DNA of 64,000 nt from Huiozyma naganishii CBS 8797 (lineage: Eukaryota; Ascomycota; Saccharomycetes; Saccharomycetales; Saccharomycetaceae). The position numbers and the translations under genes were made by a program. The stretch lies in assembly GCF_000348985.1 (NCBI RefSeq), contig NC_035925.1, positions 868,001 to 932,000 on the forward strand. The letters run 5' to 3'. Within the stretch, counting starts at the first letter, position 1. Each line of letters begins with the position of its first letter. Positions 49,082 to 57,851 of the stretch are shown piece by piece. The notes below the pieces were generated by a model. That model saw only the letters and a list, made by a program, of their open reading frames with translations, did not search any database and was not told the origin of the DNA.

Positions 49082-51541
49082 CTAATACGCCAGGATGTTC
49101 AGCACCCTCTCGTCGTTCTCCTTCAACATGTCTTTCGCTACTAGCCAATCCTCGTCCGAAGATAACATCACGTAATCCCCGTCCTCATCCTGGTATTTGA
49201 TCTTGGTGAAATTCCCAACCGGGTACAACTTCTTTCTCACCAGCTCTGTCACGGAGGACATCGGCGCCGACAACTCCACCAGAATCGTGTAGAATGCTTG
49301 ATTGAACGATATCCTCATCATGATCGAAGACTCAGGGATGGAATGCTTATAGTTCTCCGACACAGAACGCAAGTCGGGCGCACTGTCCAGGTTGGATACA
49401 CGCTTCCTCTGCTTCGGAAGCATGTCCGACAGATGCTTCATCGCGCTGTTCCCGAAGGAATTGAGACTCGTATGACTATTATCCGGCTGTGACGCTGAAG
49501 TGGGGGTCCTCGTTGGAGTAGAACTTGTAGTCGAGGGTCCAGAAGACGACAGGAATGAATTGTCACTGGCCGTCGACCTGTAGGACGCACTCTTCATCTT
49601 CCTCACCAGCGTCTGCAAACACGAGCTCCAATTGTCCCTCGTCTCCTCGTTCTTAAACTTGAGCAAGAAGTTTCCCTGTTCCTTGACGGACTCCCACGTT
49701 ATATTGAGCGATCGCGGTCCGACAGCGTTTATTTGGTTCAAGTTCATAATCATGATTCTTCCTCGAAGATCGAGCTTTGGTTCGTTGGTGATCCCACCTG
49801 ATGCGGATAGCGAGGGCAAAGAGTTTGTATGCGAGAGACTTAGACCGTTACCAGGACTACTGTGATGGAAGCTGGACGTCGCGGACGAGTTTAAATTTAG
49901 CGTCAGTGAGGAACTGGAAGGTGCCGTGTTTTTCTTCTTCAGCATTAACGACGAGGACTTCTTCGCGACGACTTGGGAGAAAAGAATGATAATCTTTTCA
50001 AACAGGTATACCTCGAACTCACGTTCTGGTTCGCTGGACCCACTCGTGGAGATGAACACTTTGTCAAAATATAGCAGCTCGCCGAATTTGGCGATTCGGT
50101 AGCCTTTCCAATTGTTGACACGGCCATAGAGTTGTTTGACCACTTGGTGGTTTTCCGTACGACGTTGATTCTCGTTGATACTCTTGGCGATATTTCTCGA
50201 TACGTCAAGGGCGCCATCGAGTTCCTTGGTACTTGTGGCGTCCCCGTTGGTTCGAGCTCCTGATAGCTCCTTGAGGAGCAACGGGTACCTGCACAGTCTC
50301 TGCACGGGTTTGTACAGAAACGATTGCAGTTCTAGCTTATTGTTGATGACAAAATTGAGGTCTGGGATTTTCTCCAGTGTACCCGTCAGGAAGTCGATAG
50401 CTGCGTTCTGTCCAATGGACCACGGTTCGTAAAGTTTGAAGAATGATTTACAATGCATGAAGAGGGCGCCAATACGTTGTCTGGATGGGTCAACCAACGC
50501 GTTGATCTCCAAGGACACGAGGAACCTTCTCTGGAAATCTATTGCCTCTGTCAGGTTCGGGAAGAGCATGTACAGCTCTTCCGAGGTGATGATGTTGTTT
50601 TCGAGCAGCTGGGTCTTGTATGTGTTCAAAGTCTCTAAGTCGTGGACGTACTTTCTCTCGGTTATGACGAACTCCTTGATGACTTTGCCGTAATCGTCCC
50701 TTGTAGCACTGTTCTGCAACTCCAGTTCGATCTCTTGTTCCATCTGCTTTCTGGAGGGGAACATTTCCGGTGCTAGGTCCATGATCGTCGAGACAACATC
50801 GACGACTTTCATTAAGTTGTTTGTCGAGTTGTGGAACACGTCCGAGATCGTGAACAGGTCCTCATCCCTCAGGGCAAGGTGCTTCTTGACGCTCAGGATG
50901 AAGTCGTAAATAGACTTCTTGCACACTTTCAAGTCGTCGCTCGAGACCACGGGGATCTTGAACTGCGGCCGCACCGCGTTGAACAGCACACACAGGGGCG
51001 ACCCCTGCCTGAACAACTGTGAAAGCTGCGTCACCGGGTCACAGTCCACCGTCAGGGGCAAAATCCCCATCGCAAACGTGAGCAGCGTGTCCACTTCCCC
51101 ACTTGCGGACCCACCAGCAGACGATGCAGGGTTCGAAACGCTGTTCGTGTACGTGATTCCGTCCATAAACGAGTACTCGTCCCTCAATGAGTTGTGTGAA
51201 TCCCTGTACTGTCTCGACGAGGTAGATATAACACTGTGATGATGGTTTTGGGCGGTCTCGCCCTGCTGTTGTTGTTGTTGTTGGCGTTGTAACTGCTGTT
51301 GCTGCTGAGAGAGAAGCAACGACTGTTTCTCCGAAAGCAATTCGCTCGAGGCGTATGCGAGGTTCAAGTACGGCTGCAATTGTGCCACTTTCTCCAGCCG
51401 TCTCCTCACGTTGAGACACCTGTAGTACAGCGAGTCGTGCATAGTCACCGCCGCATTCATGACAGCACCGGGGGACCCAAGCGGCATCGACCCGAGACTC
51501 GTGGCCGTGTTCTTCCTCGAAGGCAGCGTACCGGGACGCAT
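49082..51541 (-). CDS. CDC24: Cdc42 guanine nucleotide exchange factor Cdc24
   Basis: Essential GEF that activates Cdc42 at sites of polarity and budding, bound by Bem1. Start at the ATG at 51541; the upstream in-frame codon is TTG. The 819 residues (S. cerevisiae 854) hold a calponin-homology-like domain (about 105-225; MGILPLTVDCDPVTQLSQLF), a DH domain (about 255-425; EFVITERKYVHDLETL), a PH domain with a low-complexity insert (about 440-650) and a C-terminal PB1 domain with IKYQDEDGDYVML and SSDEDWLVAKDML for Bem1 binding. A poly-Gln run lies near residues 77-93. CLN3, normally adjacent, is missing. Confidence 0.97.
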   Translation of the reverse strand: MRPGTLPSRKNTATSLGSMPLGSPGAVMNAAVTMHDSLYYRCLNVRRRLEKVAQLQPYLNLAYASSELLSEKQSLLLSQQQQQLQRQQQQQQQGETAQNHHHSVISTSSRQYRDSHNSLRDEYSFMDGITYTNSVSNPASSAGGSASGEVDTLLTFAMGILPLTVDCDPVTQLSQLFRQGSPLCVLFNAVRPQFKIPVVSSDDLKVCKKSIYDFILSVKKHLALRDEDLFTISDVFHNSTNNLMKVVDVVSTIMDLAPEMFPSRKQMEQEIELELQNSATRDDYGKVIKEFVITERKYVHDLETLNTYKTQLLENNIITSEELYMLFPNLTEAIDFQRRFLVSLEINALVDPSRQRIGALFMHCKSFFKLYEPWSIGQNAAIDFLTGTLEKIPDLNFVINNKLELQSFLYKPVQRLCRYPLLLKELSGARTNGDATSTKELDGALDVSRNIAKSINENQRRTENHQVVKQLYGRVNNWKGYRIAKFGELLYFDKVFISTSGSSEPEREFEVYLFEKIIILFSQVVAKKSSSLMLKKKNTAPSSSSLTLNLNSSATSSFHHSSPGNGLSLSHTNSLPSLSASGGITNEPKLDLRGRIMIMNLNQINAVGPRSLNITWESVKEQGNFLLKFKNEETRDNWSSCLQTLVRKMKSASYRSTASDNSFLSSSGPSTTSSTPTRTPTSASQPDNSHTSLNSFGNSAMKHLSDMLPKQRKRVSNLDSAPDLRSVSENYKHSIPESSIMMRISFNQAFYTILVELSAPMSSVTELVRKKLYPVGNFTKIKYQDEDGDYVMLSSDEDWLVAKDMLKENDERVLNILAY

Positions 51542-51754
51542 TGTGTACCGTGAAGGTGAATCGTGCGTGTGTGCGTCTGTGTGGCCACCCCAATACCAGC
51601 CAGCAACCGATGATCTTCGACGCAAATTTGTTTAAATATCGCTGCAGTTCACGTTTATTGTACGCGTTGTTATATAATCGAGTATGTAACCAATGCCTTA
51701 ACGGCGGGGCATGCAGTGCCCGCCCCCCTTACGCAGTGTGCCATGCTGCTCTGA

Positions 51755-53023
51755 TCAGAGCTGTTTCTTGGCACCGATGGACCGCTGCGCCTTGTAGACA
51801 ACTTTATCTGTGACAGTCCCGACGGCGAGGATGCCCCCGATGGTGGTGATCCAGTTCAACAGGAGCGTGGACCACTGTTGCGGCCTTCTCTCGCGGTTGA
51901 TGATCTTGAGCGGGGAGAACTCGAGGTTGAAGTAGACACCCGGGGTCCCGCCGCGTCCGTGCAGCGTCGTTGGGTGGTCTGCGTCCCGCCCGCCCATGAT
52001 GGGTCTGTCGTGGTACGTCGCACTGTACTGTGCCGTGTCCAAGGGTTTTGAAGCACCAAGGAACTCGTACCGTGTGGGCACGACATTCGTGTAGTAGTTG
52101 AAGATGTAGTAGTGTGGGTTCTCCAAGGATGCGACCGTGTCCTCGAGCGGTGCAGACCGTTGGATCTTTTGCGCGACAATCTCGGACTGCGGGTCCTCGC
52201 CGAACCGAAACTCGTTGATGACGTGGTTCAGGTTCATGTGTCGGTTCCGCTCGTACAGGGACACGTCGTGGTAGTGACCCAGCCCTTGTCCGGGCATCCC
52301 TGCGGCCAACTGCTGATAAGGTTTCCCGGGGGCAAAATGAAGGTTCCCCTGGATCCTGTTCAGGAGCGCAGTGCCCTTCACATTACAACCTTCATGAAGT
52401 TGCTCTTGGATGCGCTTAACGTACCCTTCAGACTCACATTGTTCAATGTTTGCACCGTCAAAGAATGCCCAACCGGCCTCCAAGTACGCATCATGCACGT
52501 CATCACACGTCTGGCAGCAGATGCGTTGCTCGGGGGGGAGTTCCGCGTTGTTCTCCTGGTTCTTCGACCCATAACAGGACCCACAGTAGTCCGCGTCCAT
52601 TTGCAGATCCTTTGCCCCAGCGCGCTTCCCACTAAGCGAGTTCGGTTTGTACGGCTCACTCGCGGACCCGCCGACCATGTTCCCATTGACATCTACGCGC
52701 GTTTTCGTAAACTGGTCAAACAGCACGTCCAATTGTACGTTCCCGGACTCATCCATGATGTCTAGCCCTAGCAACGCACAGGGCATCGCTGGGAAAGTGA
52801 TATCCAGCGTCAGTTTTAGCGGCAACTCGTGGTCCCTATCGATAACGAGCATTGGGTCCGTCGTTACGGCCCGAAACTGTGCCCACTCACGCCACAGCAG
52901 CACCACAGCAGACACAACACACAGCAGCGAGATCAGACCACCACCGCTCGTCCGGACCCGCGCCTCCTCCTCCGTCTTCGAGAACGCATCCAACGCCACG
53001 AAGTTTCGTCTCTGAACAGCCAT
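51755..53023 (-). CDS. ERV46: ER-Golgi COPII vesicle cargo receptor Erv46
   Basis: Works with Erv41 in retrieving and transporting cargo between ER and Golgi. Start at the ATG at 53023; upstream in-frame sequence lacks ATG. The 422 residues have a short cytosolic N-terminus with LDAFSKTEEEARVRT, a first membrane span (about 27-46), a large lumenal domain with cysteine motifs YCGSCYG and CCQTCDD, and a second span near the end (ITTIGGILAVGTVTDKVVYKAQ). It ends with KKQL, a dilysine-type KKxx retrieval signal. Divergent from PTA1 over 272 bp. Confidence 0.96.
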   Translation of the reverse strand: MAVQRRNFVALDAFSKTEEEARVRTSGGGLISLLCVVSAVVLLWREWAQFRAVTTDPMLVIDRDHELPLKLTLDITFPAMPCALLGLDIMDESGNVQLDVLFDQFTKTRVDVNGNMVGGSASEPYKPNSLSGKRAGAKDLQMDADYCGSCYGSKNQENNAELPPEQRICCQTCDDVHDAYLEAGWAFFDGANIEQCESEGYVKRIQEQLHEGCNVKGTALLNRIQGNLHFAPGKPYQQLAAGMPGQGLGHYHDVSLYERNRHMNLNHVINEFRFGEDPQSEIVAQKIQRSAPLEDTVASLENPHYYIFNYYTNVVPTRYEFLGASKPLDTAQYSATYHDRPIMGGRDADHPTTLHGRGGTPGVYFNLEFSPLKIINRERRPQQWSTLLLNWITTIGGILAVGTVTDKVVYKAQRSIGAKKQL

Positions 53024-53175
53024 TGATCCCCGACCGAAAAGAATGAGAACCAATCCCTGAACCCGAATCACAATCTCTACCTCTATCCTCGCAGCAGAAA
53101 CGGTCTCTGGACGTTTAGAACCGACTGTGAACAACCACTTCTGCTGTGTGCGTGTCAGTGAGTCGCTTCAACATC

Positions 53176-53205
53176 GAACAAAATATTCGATATTAAAATT
53201 TGTTC
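53176..53205. repeat. AT-rich imperfect palindrome before PTA1
   Basis: GAACAAA and TTTGTTC arms around an ATATTCGATAT core; lies within the ERV46/PTA1 shared promoter, about 90-120 bp before the PTA1 ATG. Confidence 0.5.
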
Positions 53206-53295
53206 AAAGAAGAGGACGCTTTTACCGTTACTGATGTTGCTGTTTCTGCTGTTGGGAAGGGCTCTGGAGACAGGGTACTGTGGATATCTGAAGGT

Positions 53296-55557
53296 ATGAG
53301 CAGTTCTGCGGGCCAGTTGGCGTTGACTGCGGAAGAATTGGCGGGAGAGGTCGAGCAGGCGGTGATCGGGGGGAATCCGCAGGAGGCGTTGCCCGCCGTG
53401 CTGGAGCGGACGAAGAGGGCTGCGTTGGGCGACGGCGACGGTGACGGTGACGAAGAGAAGGTACGCAGTGTTGCTGTTGCGCGGGTATTCTGCGATGCGC
53501 TCGTGGAGACGCTAAACCACAGCGCGGTGAGCGAGCATGAGAAACCGCTGATTGCATCGCAGTACGTGCGGGCGGTAGTGCAACTCAGGGACACTGTACC
53601 AGGGCATGTGCTACTCACGCTGAGTAAGATGTACCCGTTCTTGTTTGACTTCGTCGCAAAGACATCGCAGGAGTCCCTATGGGAGAGTATGTGTGACTGC
53701 AAGAGGTGGGCTGTGGGTAGGTGGCGCGACGTCACAGGTACCACAGACTTGTCGCAGGACGGCAACGGAATCGGCGAGAAGCTTGCCCTCGTCAAGTTCT
53801 TTGCGCAGGTGACCATCACGCAAACGATACTTGCGCTCGAGAAAGACGACAGGGCGAAGGTGCCCCCGCAGTACCAGATTCATCTGGGCGCTGTCCCCGA
53901 CGACCACCCGATCATCACAAACAAGCAGAAACTCGAGACAGAGGCAAAACAGTTACTCGACTTGATGCTTTCGTATCTGATCGAGGAGCCCATGATGGTG
54001 TCCCCGCTGTTTATGGGGCTGCTGAACTGCCTCGCGTCTGTCATCAAATTCAGACCGCAGACCACCAACAGAGTGTTAAACGGCGTCCTGAAATTTAACG
54101 TGGACGCGAAGTTCCAATTGGACGGAGTGTCCGTGCCACACTACAAGCTCGCCAAAAGGTTCGTCGAACGCTGCTACAAGAACTTTGCCAACTTTGGGAT
54201 CAAAAACAACCTCATCAAACAGTCGACGCAGTACTACAACAAACTTGCGAAGATTGCACAGGTTCTCCATGGGATCGGCGAAGAGACCAAAAGCAAAGGT
54301 GTGCTCGCGTTTGACCACGAGAGCGCGCAAAATAAGATCTCCGACGAACAAAGGGCCAGGTGCGTCGAGCAAAGGAGGAAGCTCGCTAAGAGGAGACAGC
54401 TACAGAGACAACAGGAGAAAGAGGCAGAGACCAAACAGAGATTGACACGGTTACAAGCGTACACTAGAGCGAAATCGTCGACGGTGTTCCTGAACACCTC
54501 GGCAGTTGCATTAAATAGCTCTTACAGTGCTGTATACTCGTTGATGAATAGCGAACATTCGGAGCAAGATCTGTCGCAGTTACCAAGAGACGTGCTAGTC
54601 AAACTAACGACAGAGGCAATGTACAGGGCGGATACGAAGAGGCTGATCACGGCTCTATCAGTTGTCGCATCTCGCTACACACAGTTGTTGAACAAATCTA
54701 GTGGCAACGATGTGACCGCTGAGGGTGGCAATAAAAAGAGGAAAAACGAATCCGCAGATGATGACACGGCAGACACGACAGCTCCTCGGTCCAAAATCAT
54801 CAAGACGGAACCATCGAGGGACATCTCGGACACGGAGGACGCAGTGGACGACGTGAAGGAAACGGTTCCTTACGACACGCCGATCACGTTTACCCCGAAA
54901 CCCATGGACGACGAGGCAAAGCTAAAGGTGACAGAAAAGATTATTAGCAAGATCATCAAAGTCCGAGACAGCGAGGATGCACCAGTGCTGGTCTTGCAGC
55001 AGCAGAAGTTAGAGACTGAGAGCCCGCTTGAACAGGTCCGGCTGCTGCATTGGAACAACGCCGAGTCCTGGTACCATATCCTGATTCGACTGGCGACGAG
55101 GGGTACCCGCAGCAGCAGGCCGATAAGCGACAAGATCCGGGCCGAACTGTTGCAGTGGTTGCTGCAGGACTTCAACGGGAAGGCTGCTGTGATGGTTGAG
55201 TGGATGAACGAGGAGTGGTTTGCGGATAAACTGTTTGCAGAGACAGAACCGCGGTACGAAGAATGGTCGTTACGGTTGTTGGATGAGCTGATCCCCTTCC
55301 TAGAGAATAAGCACAGGAGGATTTTTATCAGGCTGATGAGTGAGCTGCCACAGCTCTCGGAGAAGCACATAGAGCGCATAAAACCGATTCTCTTGGACCC
55401 TGGTAGGAGCGCTCTCGGGCTACAAACGTTAAAGTTCTTGATCATGTTCAGGAACCCAGTCAAGACCATGATCAAGGACCTGTTGAACCAAGTGATGGAG
55501 GAGGACGCGACGCTCAAGGAACAGTGCCGCGCATTACTCGAAAAGTACTACAAGTAG
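53296..55557 (+). CDS. PTA1: Cleavage and polyadenylation factor subunit Pta1
   Basis: Symplekin homologue that scaffolds CPF for mRNA 3'-end formation and binds Ssu72. Start at the ATG at 53296 (MSSSAGQLA...); the longer frame begins with TTG. The 753 residues (S. cerevisiae 785) include an N-terminal HEAT-like region, the conserved RFVERCYKNFANFGIKNN block, GEETKSKGVL, LPRDVLVKLTTEAM, an acidic/basic linker (KKRKNESADDD) and a C-terminal block with LVEWMNEEWF-type, ENKHRRIFIRLMSELP and LGLQTLKFLIMFR. The 5' end is GC-rich, with a GACGGC run near 53430. Confidence 0.96.
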   Translation: MSSSAGQLALTAEELAGEVEQAVIGGNPQEALPAVLERTKRAALGDGDGDGDEEKVRSVAVARVFCDALVETLNHSAVSEHEKPLIASQYVRAVVQLRDTVPGHVLLTLSKMYPFLFDFVAKTSQESLWESMCDCKRWAVGRWRDVTGTTDLSQDGNGIGEKLALVKFFAQVTITQTILALEKDDRAKVPPQYQIHLGAVPDDHPIITNKQKLETEAKQLLDLMLSYLIEEPMMVSPLFMGLLNCLASVIKFRPQTTNRVLNGVLKFNVDAKFQLDGVSVPHYKLAKRFVERCYKNFANFGIKNNLIKQSTQYYNKLAKIAQVLHGIGEETKSKGVLAFDHESAQNKISDEQRARCVEQRRKLAKRRQLQRQQEKEAETKQRLTRLQAYTRAKSSTVFLNTSAVALNSSYSAVYSLMNSEHSEQDLSQLPRDVLVKLTTEAMYRADTKRLITALSVVASRYTQLLNKSSGNDVTAEGGNKKRKNESADDDTADTTAPRSKIIKTEPSRDISDTEDAVDDVKETVPYDTPITFTPKPMDDEAKLKVTEKIISKIIKVRDSEDAPVLVLQQQKLETESPLEQVRLLHWNNAESWYHILIRLATRGTRSSRPISDKIRAELLQWLLQDFNGKAAVMVEWMNEEWFADKLFAETEPRYEEWSLRLLDELIPFLENKHRRIFIRLMSELPQLSEKHIERIKPILLDPGRSALGLQTLKFLIMFRNPVKTMIKDLLNQVMEEDATLKEQCRALLEKYYK

Positions 55558-55902
55558 ACTCTTTGGAATTATTGTGCACTACATGCACTTGTCCAGACAT
55601 ATCTTAATAGTATATAATACTAAACCGATTAATACGAGAGTGAGAGGGTTGATGTTGCCCTGTTCCATCAATTGCCCCGAATGCTCGTCCGCAGGTACTG
55701 CGCATCGCTTGACCACAGGGTCACTTGCGCTGCGGAACTGCGTCTCGCCTTCTCCTGACTCTGGTCTCCAAGAACCAGAGTCAGACTGCTGCTATCGCAA
55801 AATCGATCGCTATAAAACAGCGATGCACCGACGGTTGCGATAACGAGTCACTCTCCAAGGGAGCAGAATGATCACCAGATATCGGTAGAGTGACCTTGCA
55901 AG
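55558..55902. promoter_or_regulatory. PTA1-GCV3 intergenic region, 345 bp
   Basis: PTA1 3' region (TAGTATATAATAC near 55607) and the GCV3 promoter with three Gcn4-type TGACTC sites and TATAAAA at 55811-55817. An in-frame-independent ATG at 55868 lies 35 bp before the GCV3 start. Confidence 0.7.
55755..55784. promoter_or_regulatory. Hairpin built of two Gcn4-type sites, GCV3 promoter
   Basis: Perfect 11-bp inverted repeat CTGACTCTGGT / ACCAGAGTCAG with an 8-base spacer. Each arm contains TGACTC, the Gcn4 half-consensus core. A third copy, GAGTCA, is at 55845-55850. Confidence 0.75.
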
Positions 55903-56409
55903 ATGCTAAGCACAGGTAGAGTACTTCTTCGCCAATCGGCGACGATCCCACGGCTGTTCCTAAGGGCACAGTCGACGAACAGCTTGAACAAGTTGGAATT
56001 GCCCTTCAAATACAGCAACAGCGGTCCCTCACAGGTGAAGTACACGAAGGACCACGAGTGGGTGTCCTTGCATGAGGACGGTACCGCGTTTTTGGGGATC
56101 ACCAAGTACGCCGCGGACGCTTTGGGAGACGCGACATACGTGGAATTGCCCGAAACAGGCCGGGAAGTCGAGGTTGAGGAATCTGTGGGGTCTGTTGAGT
56201 CTGTGAAATCGGCCTCTGAGGTGTACATGCCGTTGGCCGGCACTGTGAAGGAGGTGAACACCGCCTTGGAGGAGTCCCCGCAACTGATCAACGAGGACCC
56301 ACTCGGGAAGGGCTGGATGGTTCAGTTTGAGTACGAGCTCGAGAAGAGCAAAGCGGCCATCGATGGATTGTACACTTTGGAACAGTACGAGAAGTTCCTA
56401 AAGGAGTAA
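55903..56409 (+). CDS. GCV3: Glycine cleavage system H protein Gcv3
   Basis: Mitochondrial lipoyl carrier that shuttles the aminomethyl group in glycine decarboxylation and also serves as first lipoate acceptor. The 168 residues (S. cerevisiae 170) start with a typical presequence (MLSTGRVLLRQSATIPRLFL). The H-protein fold follows, with lipoylated Lys102 in SVESVKSASE. GITKYAADALGDATYVELP is fully conserved. The upstream hairpin of Gcn4-type sites suggests amino-acid control. Confidence 0.97.
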   Translation: MLSTGRVLLRQSATIPRLFLRAQSTNSLNKLELPFKYSNSGPSQVKYTKDHEWVSLHEDGTAFLGITKYAADALGDATYVELPETGREVEVEESVGSVESVKSASEVYMPLAGTVKEVNTALEESPQLINEDPLGKGWMVQFEYELEKSKAAIDGLYTLEQYEKFLKE

Positions 56410-56543
56410 GAGAGGAGGGAGTGCACGTGTGCGTGAGTGTACGTGTCAAACCCAACAGGTGGTATATGATTTGTATATAAGTGCGTCAAACAGGGCGAGT
56501 CGTATGTAAGGTGTAAGCGTACCGAAATTCAAAACAAAATGGC

Positions 56544-56888
56544 TTACGTGGCCCGTTCTGCCTCTTCTGGCGTCTTGGTCACCATCTGTATGGCGTGAAT
56601 CTTGTACTTGTCCATCTCGTCTTTGATCTCGCGGAGGATAAACCTGTGTCTTTGCAACGTCTTCATACCGGAGAATCGCTGTGCAGTGACCTCCACGCGG
56701 ATGTGCGACTCGTTACTGTCCCGCGCATCCAGGTTCCCACCGTGACCGGCGTGCTTGAAGGAATCGTTGTATAATTGCAGATGCGTCGCGTCTGGGATAC
56801 TCTGCTGCAGACGGGCCCTGATAGCTGTGAACGCAGGACCCTCCACGCTTTGATTCAGGGGGCGTTGTAACATGGCACGTCTCCACAT
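56544..56888 (-). CDS. BOL1: BolA-like mitochondrial Fe-S factor Bol1
   Basis: BolA family protein that with Grx5 aids late mitochondrial 4Fe-4S cluster insertion. The 114 residues begin with a basic, acid-free opening (MWRRAMLQRPLNQ) that can act as a presequence; a second ATG at codon 6 is possible. BolA motifs: YNDSFKHAGH (cluster-binding histidines), ESHIRVEV, and LQRHRFILREIKDEMD with the invariant His. The KHAGHGG loop and position beside GCV3 identify Bol1 rather than Bol3. Convergent with GCV3. Confidence 0.92.
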   Translation of the reverse strand: MWRRAMLQRPLNQSVEGPAFTAIRARLQQSIPDATHLQLYNDSFKHAGHGGNLDARDSNESHIRVEVTAQRFSGMKTLQRHRFILREIKDEMDKYKIHAIQMVTKTPEEAERAT

Positions 56889-57851
56889 ATAAGGTGGCTT
56901 GGTATTGTGGGGGGGTGGAGCTACGTAGTGGCTCCTCTGAATGAGCTATCTTACTTAGTGTCTTAGCCGTGTAATAACAGCCTAAATTTCTTTTGTTAAA
57001 GTGTGGGAACTTGAAGGATGCAGAGCATTGGATTGTGTAATGGTAGGTAGAAGAAGTCTGTCCTGTCTCTACTTTGTAATGAAGTAGCCGAAGGGGGGAG
57101 GGGGTTGTGACAGAATAAGATACGGCTCATGGTTTTGTGAAATACAGTACTGTGAAATGTTATAAGTCCGATATGTGAGGGGAGCCCTCGAAAAATACAA
57201 ATGGCCCGTTATCTCGAACATTTACAAACTGCAAGGTATCTGCACCGACATCTTTTAAGCCCGTACTTGATTTTTGGACGGCAACAACGAGGAACTAATA
57301 CTACTTAGACTACGAAGAACAGTTGACATAATATTTATAACTCCAAATACGGCGTGAATAATCATACCAAACTGTCCTTACACGTCTTATTCAATCCCAG
57401 TCTTCTCTGGTCCTAACAGCGTAGTGTCAAACGTAGTTTAGCAACATAAGTTAGTGTTTGCTTCTAGACTGTGACATAAAACTGAGTTTACATTTTGTGA
57501 CGCCAAATATTCTTTCCCTTTATGGTGTTTTAGCACCAAACAATAAATACAAAAGGTCTCGAAGAGTGGGACGCAAGCACAATCAACTATACAAAGTGCA
57601 ACCGTCAACTCACCTGAACCCGTGGTCCCTGCCGCACCCTGTACCACGCCAAAACACGGCCAGCTGCCCACCAAACACGGCCCCATGCTGCGGTGCACCG
57701 GTGCAAAACAGCGAAAGTTACCCGTCTTTGCCTCTTTTCTACAAGACTCTTTGGAAAAGTTTTCTGTTCTTAAAAGAGAGCGTCTTCCCACAGTTGCTTG
57801 CGATGCCCCAGAGACGGGGGTGAAGGCGCACGCAAGGGACCCCGCGCACAC
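56889..57851. promoter_or_regulatory. BOL1/NAB3 divergent region, 963 bp; synteny joint
   Basis: Long non-coding stretch where the chromosome I-like order ends and the chromosome XVI-like order begins. Composition is mixed: AT-rich in the middle (57300-57560), richer in GC towards NAB3. It has G runs at 56911-56917 and 57093-57105. No tRNA box B, ATG ORF with similarity, or solo LTR ends were recognised. Confidence 0.6.

Noticed and set aside
51662..51667. ACGCGT (MCB) upstream of CDC24
   Set aside because: Single hexamer match; another occurs at about 42480 before RBG1. Too weak for a claim of MBF control.
56423..56430. CACGTG E-box between GCV3 and BOL1
   Set aside because: It lies in a convergent 3' region inside GTG/CGT-rich low-complexity sequence, so a promoter role is unlikely.
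56889..57851. tRNA gene or centromere in the long BOL1/NAB3 gap
   Set aside because: No GGTTCGANTCC-type box B and no CDEI-AT-CDEIII pattern were found by eye.
57438..57851. 137-codon minus-strand frame upstream of NAB3
   Set aside because: No ATG at its start and no similarity; probably chance in the promoter.
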